Source: an uncultured beta proteobacterium (GTDB taxonomy: Bacteria > Pseudomonadota > Gammaproteobacteria > Burkholderiales > Burkholderiaceae). Taken from it: a stretch of DNA of 64,000 bases. Every line of letters begins with the position of its first letter. The first letter of the stretch is position 1. Below are positions 12,812-21,848 of this stretch, piece after piece. The position numbers were made by a program, and so were the translations under genes. The notes below the pieces were generated by a model, which saw only the letters and a program-made list of their open reading frames with translations, had not been told where the DNA came from and made no database searches. Where the stretch lies: NCBI GenBank assembly GCA_903867305.1, contig CAIPQU010000045.1, positions 62,001-126,000 on the forward strand, in the 5' to 3' direction.

Positions 12812-13819
12812 ATGATTAATGCAGCATTAATTGGCATGGGTTGGTGGGGCAAAAATATTGCGCAAGCTATCCAGCATAAAAGTACTGAGATGCAATTTCT
12901 TTTAGGTGTGACTAAAGAAGTTTCACAAACGCAAGAATTTGCCGATAAACTTTCGATGAAACTCTCCGATAGCTTTGAAGACGCTCTCGCCCAAAAAGAA
13001 ATCCAGGCTATTGTGCTGGCAACCCCTCACTCTTTACATGCTCAACAAATTACTGCTGCCGCTAACGCTGGTAAACATGTCTTTTGTGAAAAGCCTCTTA
13101 CCCTCACCTATAGCGAAGCACAAGATGCCATTGCTGCTTGTGAAAAAAATCAAGTCGTGCTTGCTGTTGGACAAAATAAACATTTTTGGCCAGCGATGGT
13201 GAAGATGCGCGAACTGGTTGCTAGTGGCATTCTAGGGCAGATACTCCATATCGAAGGTCATTACAGCAATGAACATTCCACAAAATTTTTCTCAGACTGG
13301 CGCGAGTCACCAGCAGAATCTCCAGCAGGCGGTTTAACTGGTACCGGCATCCACATGATTGAAGCATTTATTAACTTGATCGGGCCTGCATCACATGTGA
13401 GTGCGATGGTCAGTAGTCAACGCACCGGTCCTGATCCACGCGACTCAACTTCAGTAACTGTGAAATTCAATAATGGCTTGAATGGTTACTTTGCAATGGT
13501 GCGTGCAACGCCACTATTTTGGCGCGTTCACATTTTTGGCGACCAAGCTTCCATCGAAGCAATCGGTGAAAATGAGCTCGTCGTTCGCTATAAGGGTGGT
13601 CGAGTTGAACGTCACGTTTTACCACCGGTTGATTCTGTGCGTGCCGAGTTAGATGCGTTTGCTAGAGCAATTCCAAGCAAGTTCCATGATGGAATTGCAC
13701 AAGATCGTTTAGCTATCCCCTATTCAATTTCCCCACTTCAGATGGGACAAACGATTGCGATGTTTGAAGCGATTGTGAAATCAGTTGAAACAGGCCAAAT
13801 GGTCGAAGTGGCTAATTGA
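12812..13819 (+). CDS. Gfo/Idh/MocA family oxidoreductase
   Basis: A 335-residue NAD(P)-dependent oxidoreductase. The Rossmann motif GMGWWGKNIA is near the N terminus and the CEKPLTLT motif, with the catalytic-region Lys, lies at about residue 92. A long alpha/beta C-terminal domain follows. These enzymes act on sugars, inositols or related cyclic acids. It follows the enolase-superfamily gene by 11 bp and is the last gene of the plus-strand module. The convergent livF gene ends 4 bp further on, with no hairpin terminator visible between them. Confidence 0.87.
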   Translation: MINAALIGMGWWGKNIAQAIQHKSTEMQFLLGVTKEVSQTQEFADKLSMKLSDSFEDALAQKEIQAIVLATPHSLHAQQITAAANAGKHVFCEKPLTLTYSEAQDAIAACEKNQVVLAVGQNKHFWPAMVKMRELVASGILGQILHIEGHYSNEHSTKFFSDWRESPAESPAGGLTGTGIHMIEAFINLIGPASHVSAMVSSQRTGPDPRDSTSVTVKFNNGLNGYFAMVRATPLFWRVHIFGDQASIEAIGENELVVRYKGGRVERHVLPPVDSVRAELDAFARAIPSKFHDGIAQDRLAIPYSISPLQMGQTIAMFEAIVKSVETGQMVEVAN

Positions 13820-13823
13820 CGGA

Positions 13824-14480
13824 CTAGGCCTCTACAGTTTGCTCAACGAGATCCCCGCGGTCAATCACGAAGATCTTTTGTACTAAATGTCTTGAATATT
13901 GCAAGTCTGATTCTGAGAAAATCACGGCCATCCCCTCACTCTTGAGTTGAGAAATGACTTCGGCTAGACGCTGGGCTAGAGCAGGAGCAACTCCTTCAAA
14001 GGGCTCATCTAGCAAGAGTAATTTAGTGCCGATCATTAAGGAGCGTCCAAGTGCAACAAGTTTTTGTTGTCCGCCAGAGAGTTGCAATCCACGCCTTGGG
14101 GCAAACTCAATCAGCTCTGGGATTAAATGATAGACGTAATCTAAGCGCGCTTGCGGTTCTTTTGACTTGTTAGCCCAAAGAGGTACTAAAATATTTTCTT
14201 CTACCGTTAGGTCTGGAATCAAGCGCCGATCTTCAGGCATATAGCCAATTCCTAAACTATTACGAAGATTTGTTGGCGTCTTCATCAAATCATGTCCATC
14301 AAACTCAATCGTGCCTGACTTGGGTTGAAGAAGTCCCATAATACTTTTTATGAGGGTCGTCTTGCCCGCACCATTGCGTCCTACCAAACCAGCCATACTA
14401 GCGGTTGGGAGCTCTATTGAGATATTTCTTAAAATATCTACCGATTGAATCGAAACATTAAGATCTTTGACTTTAAGCAT
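13824..14480 (-). CDS. livF: Branched-chain/amide-type ABC transporter, ATPase subunit LivF-like
   Basis: A 218-residue ABC ATPase with Walker A GRNGAGKTT, Q-loop region GYMPEDRRL, signature LSGGQQKLVALGRSL and Walker B LLLLDEPFEG. The sequence matches the LivF branch, which pairs with LivG to drive import through LivH/LivM. The frame is open further upstream (to 14525), but the ATG at 14480 gives the standard LivF start MLKVKDLNV, so I chose it; it overlaps livG by 8 bp. It is the last gene of the importer operon. Substrates of this type include branched-chain amino acids, amides, urea and aromatic acids. Confidence 0.85.
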   Translation of the reverse strand: MLKVKDLNVSIQSVDILRNISIELPTASMAGLVGRNGAGKTTLIKSIMGLLQPKSGTIEFDGHDLMKTPTNLRNSLGIGYMPEDRRLIPDLTVEENILVPLWANKSKEPQARLDYVYHLIPELIEFAPRRGLQLSGGQQKLVALGRSLMIGTKLLLLDEPFEGVAPALAQRLAEVISQLKSEGMAVIFSESDLQYSRHLVQKIFVIDRGDLVEQTVEA

Positions 14481-15282
14481 TTGATTTTTCTGCCAATACA
14501 TGTTGCGCTTGAGAATGTCCAACAATGTACTTCAACACTCGCTCATCTTTTAAGGCAAGGTCCGGATGATCATCCGCAATAATTTTTCCTTCATAAAAAG
14601 CAAGAACACGTTGTGAATACCTCATCACTACCTCCATATCGTGTTCGACAAATAAAACCGTAGTACCAGCATCACGTATCACTTTCATGACCATATCCAT
14701 GATGTCAAATTTTTCTTCTGCAGAAACACCACTGGTAGGTTCATCTAAAAATAAAATATTAGGGCGAGTAGACATAGCCATGGCTATATCGAGAACCTTT
14801 CGGACACCGCCCGGCAAAATACGAGTGACTTGATGTTGATATTGAAGCAACCCATATTTTTCTAAAGCATCAATCGCTAAATCGCGCGGCGTTTTTCCAT
14901 AAGACGGAATAATGGTATTTGAATCCGTAAAGATAGAGCCTTTATTTTCTTGTAAAGCAATAATGCCGTAACTGACCTCAAGATTTTCTAAAGCCGTCAT
15001 GGTGTTATATAACTGTGGAATTTGGAAAGATCTGGAAATACCTAATTGTGTAATTCTTCGTGGTGGTAAATCCGTAATATCCTGACCATTAAATATGATC
15101 GTCCCAGTGTCTGGCTTCAAATAACCAGTAACCATATTCACAAAAGTTGTTTTACCAGCGCCATTGGTGCCAATCAAACCGATACAGGCTCCTTCATCAA
15201 CGTCCACCATAATATCTGCCGCCGCAGTTACAGCGCCAAAACGTTTATTGAGGCCCTTCGCTTGAAGTATTGTCTTAGACAC
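14473..15282 (-). CDS. livG: Branched-chain/amide-type ABC transporter, ATPase subunit LivG-like
   Basis: A 269-residue ABC ATPase with Walker A GTNGAGKTT and Walker B NILFLDEPTSG. The LivG-specific features are RRITQLGISRSFQIPQ after Walker A and the H-loop VEHDMEVV. The signature region reads LPGGVRKVLDIAMAM, which departs from the LSGGQ consensus in its first and last positions; relatives of this branch vary here too. It overlaps livM by 8 bp and livF by 8 bp, showing tight translational coupling within the importer operon. Confidence 0.85.
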   Translation of the reverse strand: MSKTILQAKGLNKRFGAVTAAADIMVDVDEGACIGLIGTNGAGKTTFVNMVTGYLKPDTGTIIFNGQDITDLPPRRITQLGISRSFQIPQLYNTMTALENLEVSYGIIALQENKGSIFTDSNTIIPSYGKTPRDLAIDALEKYGLLQYQHQVTRILPGGVRKVLDIAMAMSTRPNILFLDEPTSGVSAEEKFDIMDMVMKVIRDAGTTVLFVEHDMEVVMRYSQRVLAFYEGKIIADDHPDLALKDERVLKYIVGHSQAQHVLAEKSNA

Positions 15283-16219
15283 GAGGCTTACTCCTCATTT
15301 TTGTCACTAAGGACCATAGGCCATCTGGTAATAAAAGAATCACTGTAATTAAACAAATACCAATCGTCATTTGCCAAGTATTGGGAGAGTACCCATAAGC
15401 TACCGTCTGAATAACGCCAAAAATGATGGCCCCAACAAATGGTGCAATGACATTCCCAATGCCACCTAAAATAGCGATGAAAACAAACTCACCAGAAGAA
15501 GTCCAAAAAGTCATATTGGGATCAATATGCCCCGCCACGATAGCCGAAATCGCCCCGCCAAAACCCGACAAAACCCCTGCAATGACATAAATTAAATGAA
15601 TCGTCTTTTGCGCTGAGGCCCCCATATACTCAGCGCGAATTTCATTATCACGAATCGCTGTTAGTAAAAGTCCACGGGGACTCTTTAATACACGATGAAC
15701 AAATAATAAAGAAATCATGACTGTCAAAATTGTTATGCCTAAGAGTACATATTTCATTTGATCTGGCTCTGGACGCCAGCCAAATAAAGTTACTCCAGTA
15801 ATACTAAAACCATCTGTGGAGCCTAATGTTTCGCTTTTTACTAAAACACCATAAAGAATCATCGAAAACGCAAGGGATAATAAACCGAAGAAAATAGCAC
15901 GATATTTCGCCAATAAGAATCCTAATAAATAAGCCAAGAATCCAGCAAAAATACCGCTAGCAATCATCAGCAAAAAGATATCTGTTACCTTGAGCAACAA
16001 ACTCAGCATGCCAGTGGTGTAGGCCCCTACACAGAAAAATAATGCCTGTCCAAAGGAAACCAGCCCGAGTCGCATAAAAAGCATCAAACCTAAAACAACT
16101 AAACCATTAGCGCCGGCTAAAGTCACGATAAATAATACCCACTGTGGCAAGAACGGTGATCCTGCCATCAATGCTATAAGAAATAGGAACATCAATCCAA
16201 GAGATTTATCGAGCCTCAT
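15275..16219 (-). CDS. livM: Branched-chain/amide-type ABC transporter permease LivM-like
   Basis: A 314-residue inner-membrane permease with about eight to ten hydrophobic segments. The conserved LivM loop is visible near residues 195-215 (RDNEIRAEYMGASAQKTI, the EAA-like region contacting the ATPases), followed by VIAGVLSGFGGAISAI. It forms the translocation pore together with LivH. Start ATG 16219 overlaps the livH stop (ATGA). A predicted N-terminal segment is followed by GANGLVVLGLMLF, typical of the family. Confidence 0.85.
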   Translation of the reverse strand: MRLDKSLGLMFLFLIALMAGSPFLPQWVLFIVTLAGANGLVVLGLMLFMRLGLVSFGQALFFCVGAYTTGMLSLLLKVTDIFLLMIASGIFAGFLAYLLGFLLAKYRAIFFGLLSLAFSMILYGVLVKSETLGSTDGFSITGVTLFGWRPEPDQMKYVLLGITILTVMISLLFVHRVLKSPRGLLLTAIRDNEIRAEYMGASAQKTIHLIYVIAGVLSGFGGAISAIVAGHIDPNMTFWTSSGEFVFIAILGGIGNVIAPFVGAIIFGVIQTVAYGYSPNTWQMTIGICLITVILLLPDGLWSLVTKMRSKPRV

Positions 16220-17112
16220 ATCTTGCGTGCCTCTGCCAAACTAAATAGACCCCGAGGTCTAAATACGAGCACTAAAGCCATCACGGTAAAAATCACAAAT
16301 AATTCGAGCTGCGGCACATAATGCACACAAAAAGATCGAACCACTCCCATGATGATTGCTGCCAAAGCGGTACCTGGCAAACTTCCTAATCCACCGGTAA
16401 CTACAACGGCAAAAGAAAGTACAATCACATCCACCCCTAACCCAGGAACCACTGAGATAGTCGGGGTGGTTATACCACCAGCAATCGCCGCCAAGGCACA
16501 ACCAAAAGCAAATGTCAGACTAAAGACACGCCCTACGTTGATCCCCATCGCGGAACTAATCTCACGATCATGAATCACGCTTACCAGTAACTTACCAAAC
16601 TTCGTCATTTTCAACATGTAAGTCAACCCACAACCCAATATCAAGGCAGCTACTACCATTAATATGTAATAGTTAGGATAGGTCATACCGCCAATTTCAA
16701 AGTTACCCAAAAGTTCATAGGGGTCAGATGCGTAGTATGGATCAACCCCCCAAATGAGTTTCAAAACATCATCCAGAATTAAAAAGACGGCATAGGTGAT
16801 TAATAGAATCACTACTTCATCTTTGGCATATTGATACCTCAATAAGAAGCGCTCAAGCACCCAACCCACGATAAAACCCGCAATTAAAGAAGCGCTAAAT
16901 AAAGCGAAAAAAGAGAGATATGGCGGATAGTTATGGGTAAACCAATAACCGGCAACGGTCACGGCAACGTAACATCCAAAAGAATAAAAGCTGGCGTGCG
17001 CTACATTTAAAACCCGCATCACACCATAAATTAGTGTCAAACCTACTGCAGAAAGAAAAAGCCATGCTGCGTAATTAATACCATCAATCAACACAACTAA
17101 TAAATTAGACAT
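16216..17112 (-). CDS. livH: Branched-chain/amide-type ABC transporter permease LivH-like
   Basis: A 298-residue inner-membrane permease. The N-terminal LIDGINYAAWLFLSAVGL and LIYGVMRVLNVAHASFYSFG segments are hallmarks of LivH, and the HDREISSAMGINVGRVF loop is the ATPase-coupling region. It pairs with LivM. It starts at ATG 17112, downstream of a hairpin that separates it from the binding-protein gene, so its expression may be lower than that of the binding protein. Codon use looks like that of the neighbours. Confidence 0.87.
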   Translation of the reverse strand: MSNLLVVLIDGINYAAWLFLSAVGLTLIYGVMRVLNVAHASFYSFGCYVAVTVAGYWFTHNYPPYLSFFALFSASLIAGFIVGWVLERFLLRYQYAKDEVVILLITYAVFLILDDVLKLIWGVDPYYASDPYELLGNFEIGGMTYPNYYILMVVAALILGCGLTYMLKMTKFGKLLVSVIHDREISSAMGINVGRVFSLTFAFGCALAAIAGGITTPTISVVPGLGVDVIVLSFAVVVTGGLGSLPGTALAAIIMGVVRSFCVHYVPQLELFVIFTVMALVLVFRPRGLFSLAEARKI

Positions 17113-17123
17113 TACGAACCTTT

Positions 17124-17159
17124 AAAAAAGCGAGGCAAAATTCGCCTCGCTTATTTTTT
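17124..17159 (-). terminator. Hairpin between the binding-protein gene and the permease gene (attenuating terminator)
   Basis: GCGAGGC (17130-17136) pairs with GCCTCGC (17144-17150) across a 7-nt loop. Read on the minus strand the stem is followed by six T (complement of 17124-17129); on the plus strand it is followed by TTATTTTTT. It sits between the binding-protein stop (17171) and the livH start (17112), as expected for a partial terminator that keeps binding-protein mRNA in excess. Confidence 0.8.
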
Positions 17160-17170
17160 ACTTTTTTATA

Positions 17171-18484
17171 TTATTTTTTTACTGCAGAAGCCATCCAATC
17201 AGCAGCCTTTACGCCATCTGGAGGCATCACTTGCTCTGCTGTGAATCGCTTTTGATCCACTAATTGAATCTGCCCGTTCACGTGCTTAACACGACCATAA
17301 ACCATCTCTGCGGTAGCTTGATGACCATTACTTAAATTAAATTTATGGATGCCGCCTGGACCTTCATAAGTCATTCCTTTCATCGCATCAGCAATTTGAT
17401 CGGAATTAGGTTTATTACCGCCGTTAGCAGCAAGTGCTTTTTCAAAAGCTAATTTAGCAGCCATAAATGTATGAGCCATCTGATAAGCAGCTAAATTTGG
17501 TGGAGCATTGTAGCGATCAATCACATTCGAACGATACCAATCGTTTAATGCTGACTTCGGTGCATACACACCATAGGGTCCACGTGCGCCAATCACAGTT
17601 CCTTCAGGAATCTTCGTGTTGAGACGGAACATCGCAACTTCACCACCAGTTAATAAAACGGTTGACTGCTTAAACAGACCACGTGGGCCAGCTTGGAGAA
17701 TAAACGCCTCCATATCACCACCCCAAATACTGGAGTGAATCAAATCAGATTTACTTTCTAACAATGCAGAAATCTCAGCACTATATTGGCCAGCAAATAA
17801 CTTAGGCATTTGTGAAATTTTTTCTTCTAAGTTCGGACTAACCATCTTCACAGCACCTTGGAAGTCAGCCCATGAATCTTGACCAAATGCATAGTTCTGA
17901 TTAAGACCTGAATATGTTTTAGCATTTGGCTTGATTGCCTTTAAATAAAGCGCTGCAGCAACACCGTCTGCTGTGGCATGATTAACCGCTCTAAACACAT
18001 ATTTTTTAGGACTCTCTTCAAAGAGACGTGGAGAACCACAGTCATACATCATGGTAAGCGTCTTTAATTCCTCAGCAACCGGAGCAACCGCTAAACAGTT
18101 TCCACTAGAAACATAACCAATGACAAGATCCACTTTTTCTCGTTGCACTAAGTTACGATATTCTGTAACAACGTTAGTTGTTGAACCTGCTTCATCAATC
18201 ACTACCAATTTAATTGGAATACCACCAAAACCTTTAACGTTATAAGGAGCCGGTGCTTTAGCGCTATTAAATGCGTCTGCTAAGAACTCAGCTGTATTGC
18301 GGGCAGGCACACCAAATGGTGCAGCACCAGGACCTGAAAGAAAGGAAACAATACCAATCTTCAACTCTGTAGGCGCTGCAGGAGCAGCTGCTGCAGGTGC
18401 TGTCGCAGGAGGTGGGGTCTGGGCCAAAGCCACCGCAGTTAGCGAGCCAAGGAAAGTGGCTAAAAGCTTTTTTTGAAAATTCAT
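17171..18484 (-). CDS. ABC transporter substrate-binding protein (LivK/amide type)
   Basis: A 437-residue periplasmic binding protein. The signal peptide is clear (MNFQKK, then a hydrophobic stretch, cleavage probably after VALA), followed by an Ala/Pro-rich linker of about 20 residues and the mature domain opening with LKIGIVSFLSGPGA. Later VDLVIGYVSSGNCLAV and LAYQMAHTFMAAKLAFEKAL segments fit type-1 binding proteins of Liv-like importers. The start has a strong GGAGATAG ribosome site. It is the first gene of the importer operon. The ligand is not readable; amides, urea or aromatic or hydroxy acids are all possible for this family. Confidence 0.85.
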   Translation of the reverse strand: MNFQKKLLATFLGSLTAVALAQTPPPATAPAAAAPAAPTELKIGIVSFLSGPGAAPFGVPARNTAEFLADAFNSAKAPAPYNVKGFGGIPIKLVVIDEAGSTTNVVTEYRNLVQREKVDLVIGYVSSGNCLAVAPVAEELKTLTMMYDCGSPRLFEESPKKYVFRAVNHATADGVAAALYLKAIKPNAKTYSGLNQNYAFGQDSWADFQGAVKMVSPNLEEKISQMPKLFAGQYSAEISALLESKSDLIHSSIWGGDMEAFILQAGPRGLFKQSTVLLTGGEVAMFRLNTKIPEGTVIGARGPYGVYAPKSALNDWYRSNVIDRYNAPPNLAAYQMAHTFMAAKLAFEKALAANGGNKPNSDQIADAMKGMTYEGPGGIHKFNLSNGHQATAEMVYGRVKHVNGQIQLVDQKRFTAEQVMPPDGVKAADWMASAVKK

Positions 18485-18824
18485 TCTATCTCCGTTATAA
18501 AAAAATGGCTAATGATCAGCTCTTCAATTAGGATCTTAATTGTAATGACTATTTTTTTCTTTTAATACTTTTCCGTCAAGAATCTTTTACTAGGTGGTTT
18601 CCCTAGTCAACCTTCGTTAAAGCTTCACCCTCATTTAAGTTCCCTCTTTGTAATATAAGATGAGCAGAGAATTTATAAAATGTCGATCCATAGAGCTTTT
18701 TCATAAAAAAGAATACAATTTCGATTCAAATAGAAATATTAATCATTTGATCATTTAAAAATTAGTGAGATCGTTTTAAGAAATTCCTCAATTTTCAGGA
18801 AAGTTAATTTAGAAAGGTATTAAT
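18485..18824. other. 340-bp divergent intergenic region
   Basis: This gap separates the minus-strand importer operon from the plus-strand SDR gene and must hold both promoters. It is very AT-rich. The only clear structure is an inverted repeat at 18589-18607. An AGAAAGG ribosome site lies just before the SDR start, and the binding-protein RBS lies at the left end. No small ORF with a convincing ribosome site was found. Confidence 0.6.
18589..18607. promoter_or_regulatory. Inverted repeat, possible operator
   Basis: ACTAGG (18589-18594) and CCTAGT (18602-18607) form a perfect inverted repeat with a 7-nt spacer, between the two divergent genes. Its location suggests a transcription factor site. 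There is no T-run, so it is not a terminator. The binding factor is unknown. Confidence 0.4.
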
Positions 18825-19601
18825 ATGGATTTGCAGTTAAAAGGTAAAAAAGTTCTAATTACTGGTGGTTCAAAAGGTATTGGCCTTGCCGTAGCAATGG
18901 CTTATGCAGCCGAAGGAGCAACGCCAGTGATCACTTCGCGTGATGCCGCTAATTTAGCGAGTGCAAAAGCCGCGATAGAGTCAAAGTACGGTGTGAAATG
19001 CGAAACTGTTGAATGCGATCTTGGCGCACCAAAATCAGCTGAAGCTCTCTTTGAAAAAGTGGGTGAAGTAGATATTCTCATTAATAATGCTGGCGCAATC
19101 CCTGGTGGAATATTGGCTGATATTAATGAAGAGCGTTGGAGACAAGCTTGGGAATTAAAGCTCTTTGGTTATATTAATTTAACGAGAGTTTACTTAGCTA
19201 GCATGGAGAAAAAAGGCTCAGGCATTATCGGTAATATTATTGGTATGGCCGGTGCAGCTCCTCGTGCTGAATATGTTTGTGGTGTTACAGCAAATGCCGC
19301 TTTAATGGCGTTTACACAAGCAGTTGGCGCTACTAGTCACAAAAATGGTATTCGTGTCTTCGGTATCAATCCTTCTCCAACTAGAAGCGATCGTATGGAA
19401 AGCATGATGAAAGCAAATGCCAAAAACAAATTAGGCGATGAAAGTCGTTGGACAGAACTGACGCAAAAGTTACCTTTTGGTCGCATGACTGAACCTGATG
19501 AAATCGCTCATCTCACCGTATTCTGCTCATCCACACTTTGTGGTTATTTGAGTGGCTCAGTGATCAATGTCGATGGCGGACAAATGTTTGCTCCTGTATA
19601 A
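18825..19601 (+). CDS. SDR-family protein with a degenerate active site
   Basis: A 258-residue short-chain dehydrogenase/reductase. The cofactor motif GGSKGIG (14-20), NNAG (87-90) and C-terminal SGSVINVDGGQ are intact, so NAD(P) binding is likely. The catalytic Ser and YxxxK are not found: where Y and K are expected the sequence reads GVTANAAL (153-160), placing Gly and Asn there. Loss of the Tyr-Lys pair suggests a non-classical reaction or a binding role. The gene has its own terminator and stands alone between the importer and the CoA-enzyme trio, so its pathway is uncertain. Confidence 0.8.
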   Translation: MDLQLKGKKVLITGGSKGIGLAVAMAYAAEGATPVITSRDAANLASAKAAIESKYGVKCETVECDLGAPKSAEALFEKVGEVDILINNAGAIPGGILADINEERWRQAWELKLFGYINLTRVYLASMEKKGSGIIGNIIGMAGAAPRAEYVCGVTANAALMAFTQAVGATSHKNGIRVFGINPSPTRSDRMESMMKANAKNKLGDESRWTELTQKLPFGRMTEPDEIAHLTVFCSSTLCGYLSGSVINVDGGQMFAPV

Positions 19602-19618
19602 ATCGTTACTAGCTTGAG

Positions 19619-19654
19619 AAAAAGCCCTCAGTTCATAGAACTGAGGGCTTTTTT
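19619..19654 (+). terminator. Strong rho-independent terminator after the SDR gene
   Basis: A perfect stem GCCCTCAGTTC (19624-19634) / GAACTGAGGGC (19638-19648) with an ATA loop is flanked by five A and six T. It can act in both directions and so may also end the minus-strand CaiB/BaiF transcript (stop at 19679). Confidence 0.93.
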
Positions 19655-19678
19655 ATAAGCTCATGATTAACGAATAGC

Positions 19679-20887
19679 TTAACCAATAATTTTTTGGGAA
19701 AATAACCGATCAATACTCGCTTGATCCAAATACTCACTCAACACCTCTTGCGTATGCTCACCTAAACGAGGTGGTGGATATCTTACCGAAGTCGGTGTAT
19801 CTTTCATCTTAAGTGGCGTACCTAAGCCTTTTAACTCGCCGATCGATGGATGCAGATTTTTAACAATCATATTACGTGCCCTTGTATGTTCATTACCAAG
19901 CGCTTCCGCAACGGTATTTACAGGCCCAACCGGAATACCATTTTTGCGAAGTAAAGGAATTAAATCCGTTGATGGCATTTTTTTCAATTCTGCGGCAACC
20001 ATTCCATCCACTTCAACACGATTCGCAATTCTGGCTGTATTTGTTCGATATTTTTCATCCTGCGCCCATTCAGGATGCCCTAAGATCTCTGCTAATTTAG
20101 CAAACTGACCATCATTACCAACCGCCAATGCGATCAATTTGTCCTTCGCATGAAAAGTTGTGTATGGAACAATCGTAGGGTGTCCATTACCAAATCGTCT
20201 CGCTTCTTTTCCGGTGGCTAAATGACTTGCTCCAACGTTGGCAAGTAAAGCAATCGAACTATCGTATAAAGCCACTTCAACATGCTGCCCTCGACCAGTT
20301 CGATATCTCGCCAGAAGAGCTCCTTGAATGGCATTGGTGGCCATCATACCAGTAGCAAGATCAACAATCGCAACACCATATTTACTTGGAACACCTTCTT
20401 CTTCACCACAAATACTCATGAGACCAGATTCTGCTTGCAAAATAAAATCATAACCCGGCAAATGAGAGAGTGGTCCATCTAAGCCGTATCCAGTGATCGA
20501 GCAGCGTACAACTAAAGGAGCATTTTTTTCAAACCAAAGGTCGTCAAAACCCCATTTTTCTAAAGTGCCATTCTTGAAGTTTTCCAGCACCACATCAAAT
20601 TTTGGAATCAGTGTGGCAAGCAACTGCTTACCCTCAGGCTTAGAGAAGTCAATCGCAATCCCTCTCTTATTTCGGTTACAACCCAAGAAATAAGAAGACT
20701 CCCCTTCTAAAAATGGAGGTCCCCATCCACGAGTATCATCACCCGCCTTAGGAGACTCTACCTTAACAACCTCGGCGCCCATATCTCCCAACAACATGCC
20801 ACACCAAGGCCCCGCAAGAATACGGCTCAAATCAAGGACCTTAAATCCAGTTAAGGCCCCTTGCAATGCTTGATTCACTTCAAACAT
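19679..20887 (-). CDS. CaiB/BaiF family (class III) CoA transferase
   Basis: A 402-residue class III CoA transferase. The N-terminal GFKVLDLSRILAGPWCGMLLGDMGAEVVKVE region is diagnostic, and the catalytic Asp sits in VAIVDLATGMMA near residue 165. These enzymes move CoA from one acid to another via aspartyl thioester intermediates. The open frame extends to 20953, but ATG 20887 lies one base after the stop of the upstream enoyl-CoA hydratase and gives a standard start, so I chose it. With the hydratase and the 3-hydroxyacyl-CoA dehydrogenase it probably activates and degrades an organic acid as its CoA ester. Confidence 0.88.
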   Translation of the reverse strand: MFEVNQALQGALTGFKVLDLSRILAGPWCGMLLGDMGAEVVKVESPKAGDDTRGWGPPFLEGESSYFLGCNRNKRGIAIDFSKPEGKQLLATLIPKFDVVLENFKNGTLEKWGFDDLWFEKNAPLVVRCSITGYGLDGPLSHLPGYDFILQAESGLMSICGEEEGVPSKYGVAIVDLATGMMATNAIQGALLARYRTGRGQHVEVALYDSSIALLANVGASHLATGKEARRFGNGHPTIVPYTTFHAKDKLIALAVGNDGQFAKLAEILGHPEWAQDEKYRTNTARIANRVEVDGMVAAELKKMPSTDLIPLLRKNGIPVGPVNTVAEALGNEHTRARNMIVKNLHPSIGELKGLGTPLKMKDTPTSVRYPPPRLGEHTQEVLSEYLDQASIDRLFSQKIIG

Positions 20888-20888
20888 C

Positions 20889-21761
20889 TTAGATATCGCG
20901 CATGTCTGGAGCAGCATTGAGGTTCTTATGGAAACCATCCATATAATCCGCAAGTGCTTCTTTGTTTCTTAAGCGGAATTTCTGGAAGTCTGGTTTACGT
21001 CCCTCGAGGAATGCATTCATACCCTCTAAACTTTCTTCAGATCCCCAAACGTAAGCCAACAACTCCATACCATGCTGCCAAGATGCATACAGTTGATCAG
21101 ATTCAAAGTTCAAGCTCTTCTTCGTCATACGAATCGTTTGTGAGCTATTGCTCTTAATGTTTTCACACCAAGCAAGAGTTTCTTCCATGAGCTTTTCTTC
21201 AGGTACACACTTATTAATTAAACCAATTTTCTCAGCCTCTTTAGCATCAAATCGCTTTGCTAAGAAAATCATTTCGCGAGCAATACGCTCACCAACAATT
21301 CTCGGCAAATACTGAGTAGCGCCAACCGTTGGACAAGCGCCTACTTTTGCACCAGTTTGACCCAACATGGATTTCTCTGAAGCAATAACTAGGTCACACC
21401 ACAAAGCTAATTCGTGACCGCCACCCATACACCAACCATTCACCATGGCAATTGCAGGAATCGGAACACCGCGGATCGCCATTGCTAACCCTAACATACG
21501 ATCATTCCACATCGAAGCGTTAGTAAACGTTAAACGCTTCATTGCATAAAAATCTCCACCAGCAGAGAATGCTTTGTCGCCCGCGCCTTTAAATACGATA
21601 CAAGCAATGGATGGGTCTTCGCGAGTAGATTTCACCGCATCAATCATCTCATCTAAGGTTTGCTCTCTAAAAGCATTCATTACCCGTGGACGATTAATCG
21701 TAATCCAAGCTACTTGCTCTTTAACTTCAAAAATAATGTCTTTATATTTTTTTTGTTCCAT
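20889..21761 (-). CDS. Enoyl-CoA hydratase/isomerase family protein, MenB/BadI-like
   Basis: A 290-residue crotonase-fold protein. Family marks are NRPRVMNAFREQTLDEM, the oxyanion-hole segments FSAGGDF and GWCMGGGHELALWCD, and LGQTGAKVGACPTVGATQYLPR. The last phrase resembles the equivalent segment of dihydroxynaphthoyl-CoA synthase (MenB) and 2-ketocyclohexanecarboxyl-CoA hydrolase (BadI) more than simple enoyl hydratases. A ring-opening or Claisen-type reaction on a cyclic acyl-CoA is therefore a possible role (inference). It is coupled to the downstream CoA transferase and lies 87 bp below the 3-hydroxyacyl-CoA dehydrogenase gene. Confidence 0.82.
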   Translation of the reverse strand: MEQKKYKDIIFEVKEQVAWITINRPRVMNAFREQTLDEMIDAVKSTREDPSIACIVFKGAGDKAFSAGGDFYAMKRLTFTNASMWNDRMLGLAMAIRGVPIPAIAMVNGWCMGGGHELALWCDLVIASEKSMLGQTGAKVGACPTVGATQYLPRIVGERIAREMIFLAKRFDAKEAEKIGLINKCVPEEKLMEETLAWCENIKSNSSQTIRMTKKSLNFESDQLYASWQHGMELLAYVWGSEESLEGMNAFLEGRKPDFQKFRLRNKEALADYMDGFHKNLNAAPDMRDI

Positions 21762-21848
21762 GACTGCTCCATTTAAATTAATTAAAAACTACTACAAATC
21801 CTGAAATATATTAACTGAGAAATGATTATTTGTATTAACAATTCAAAT

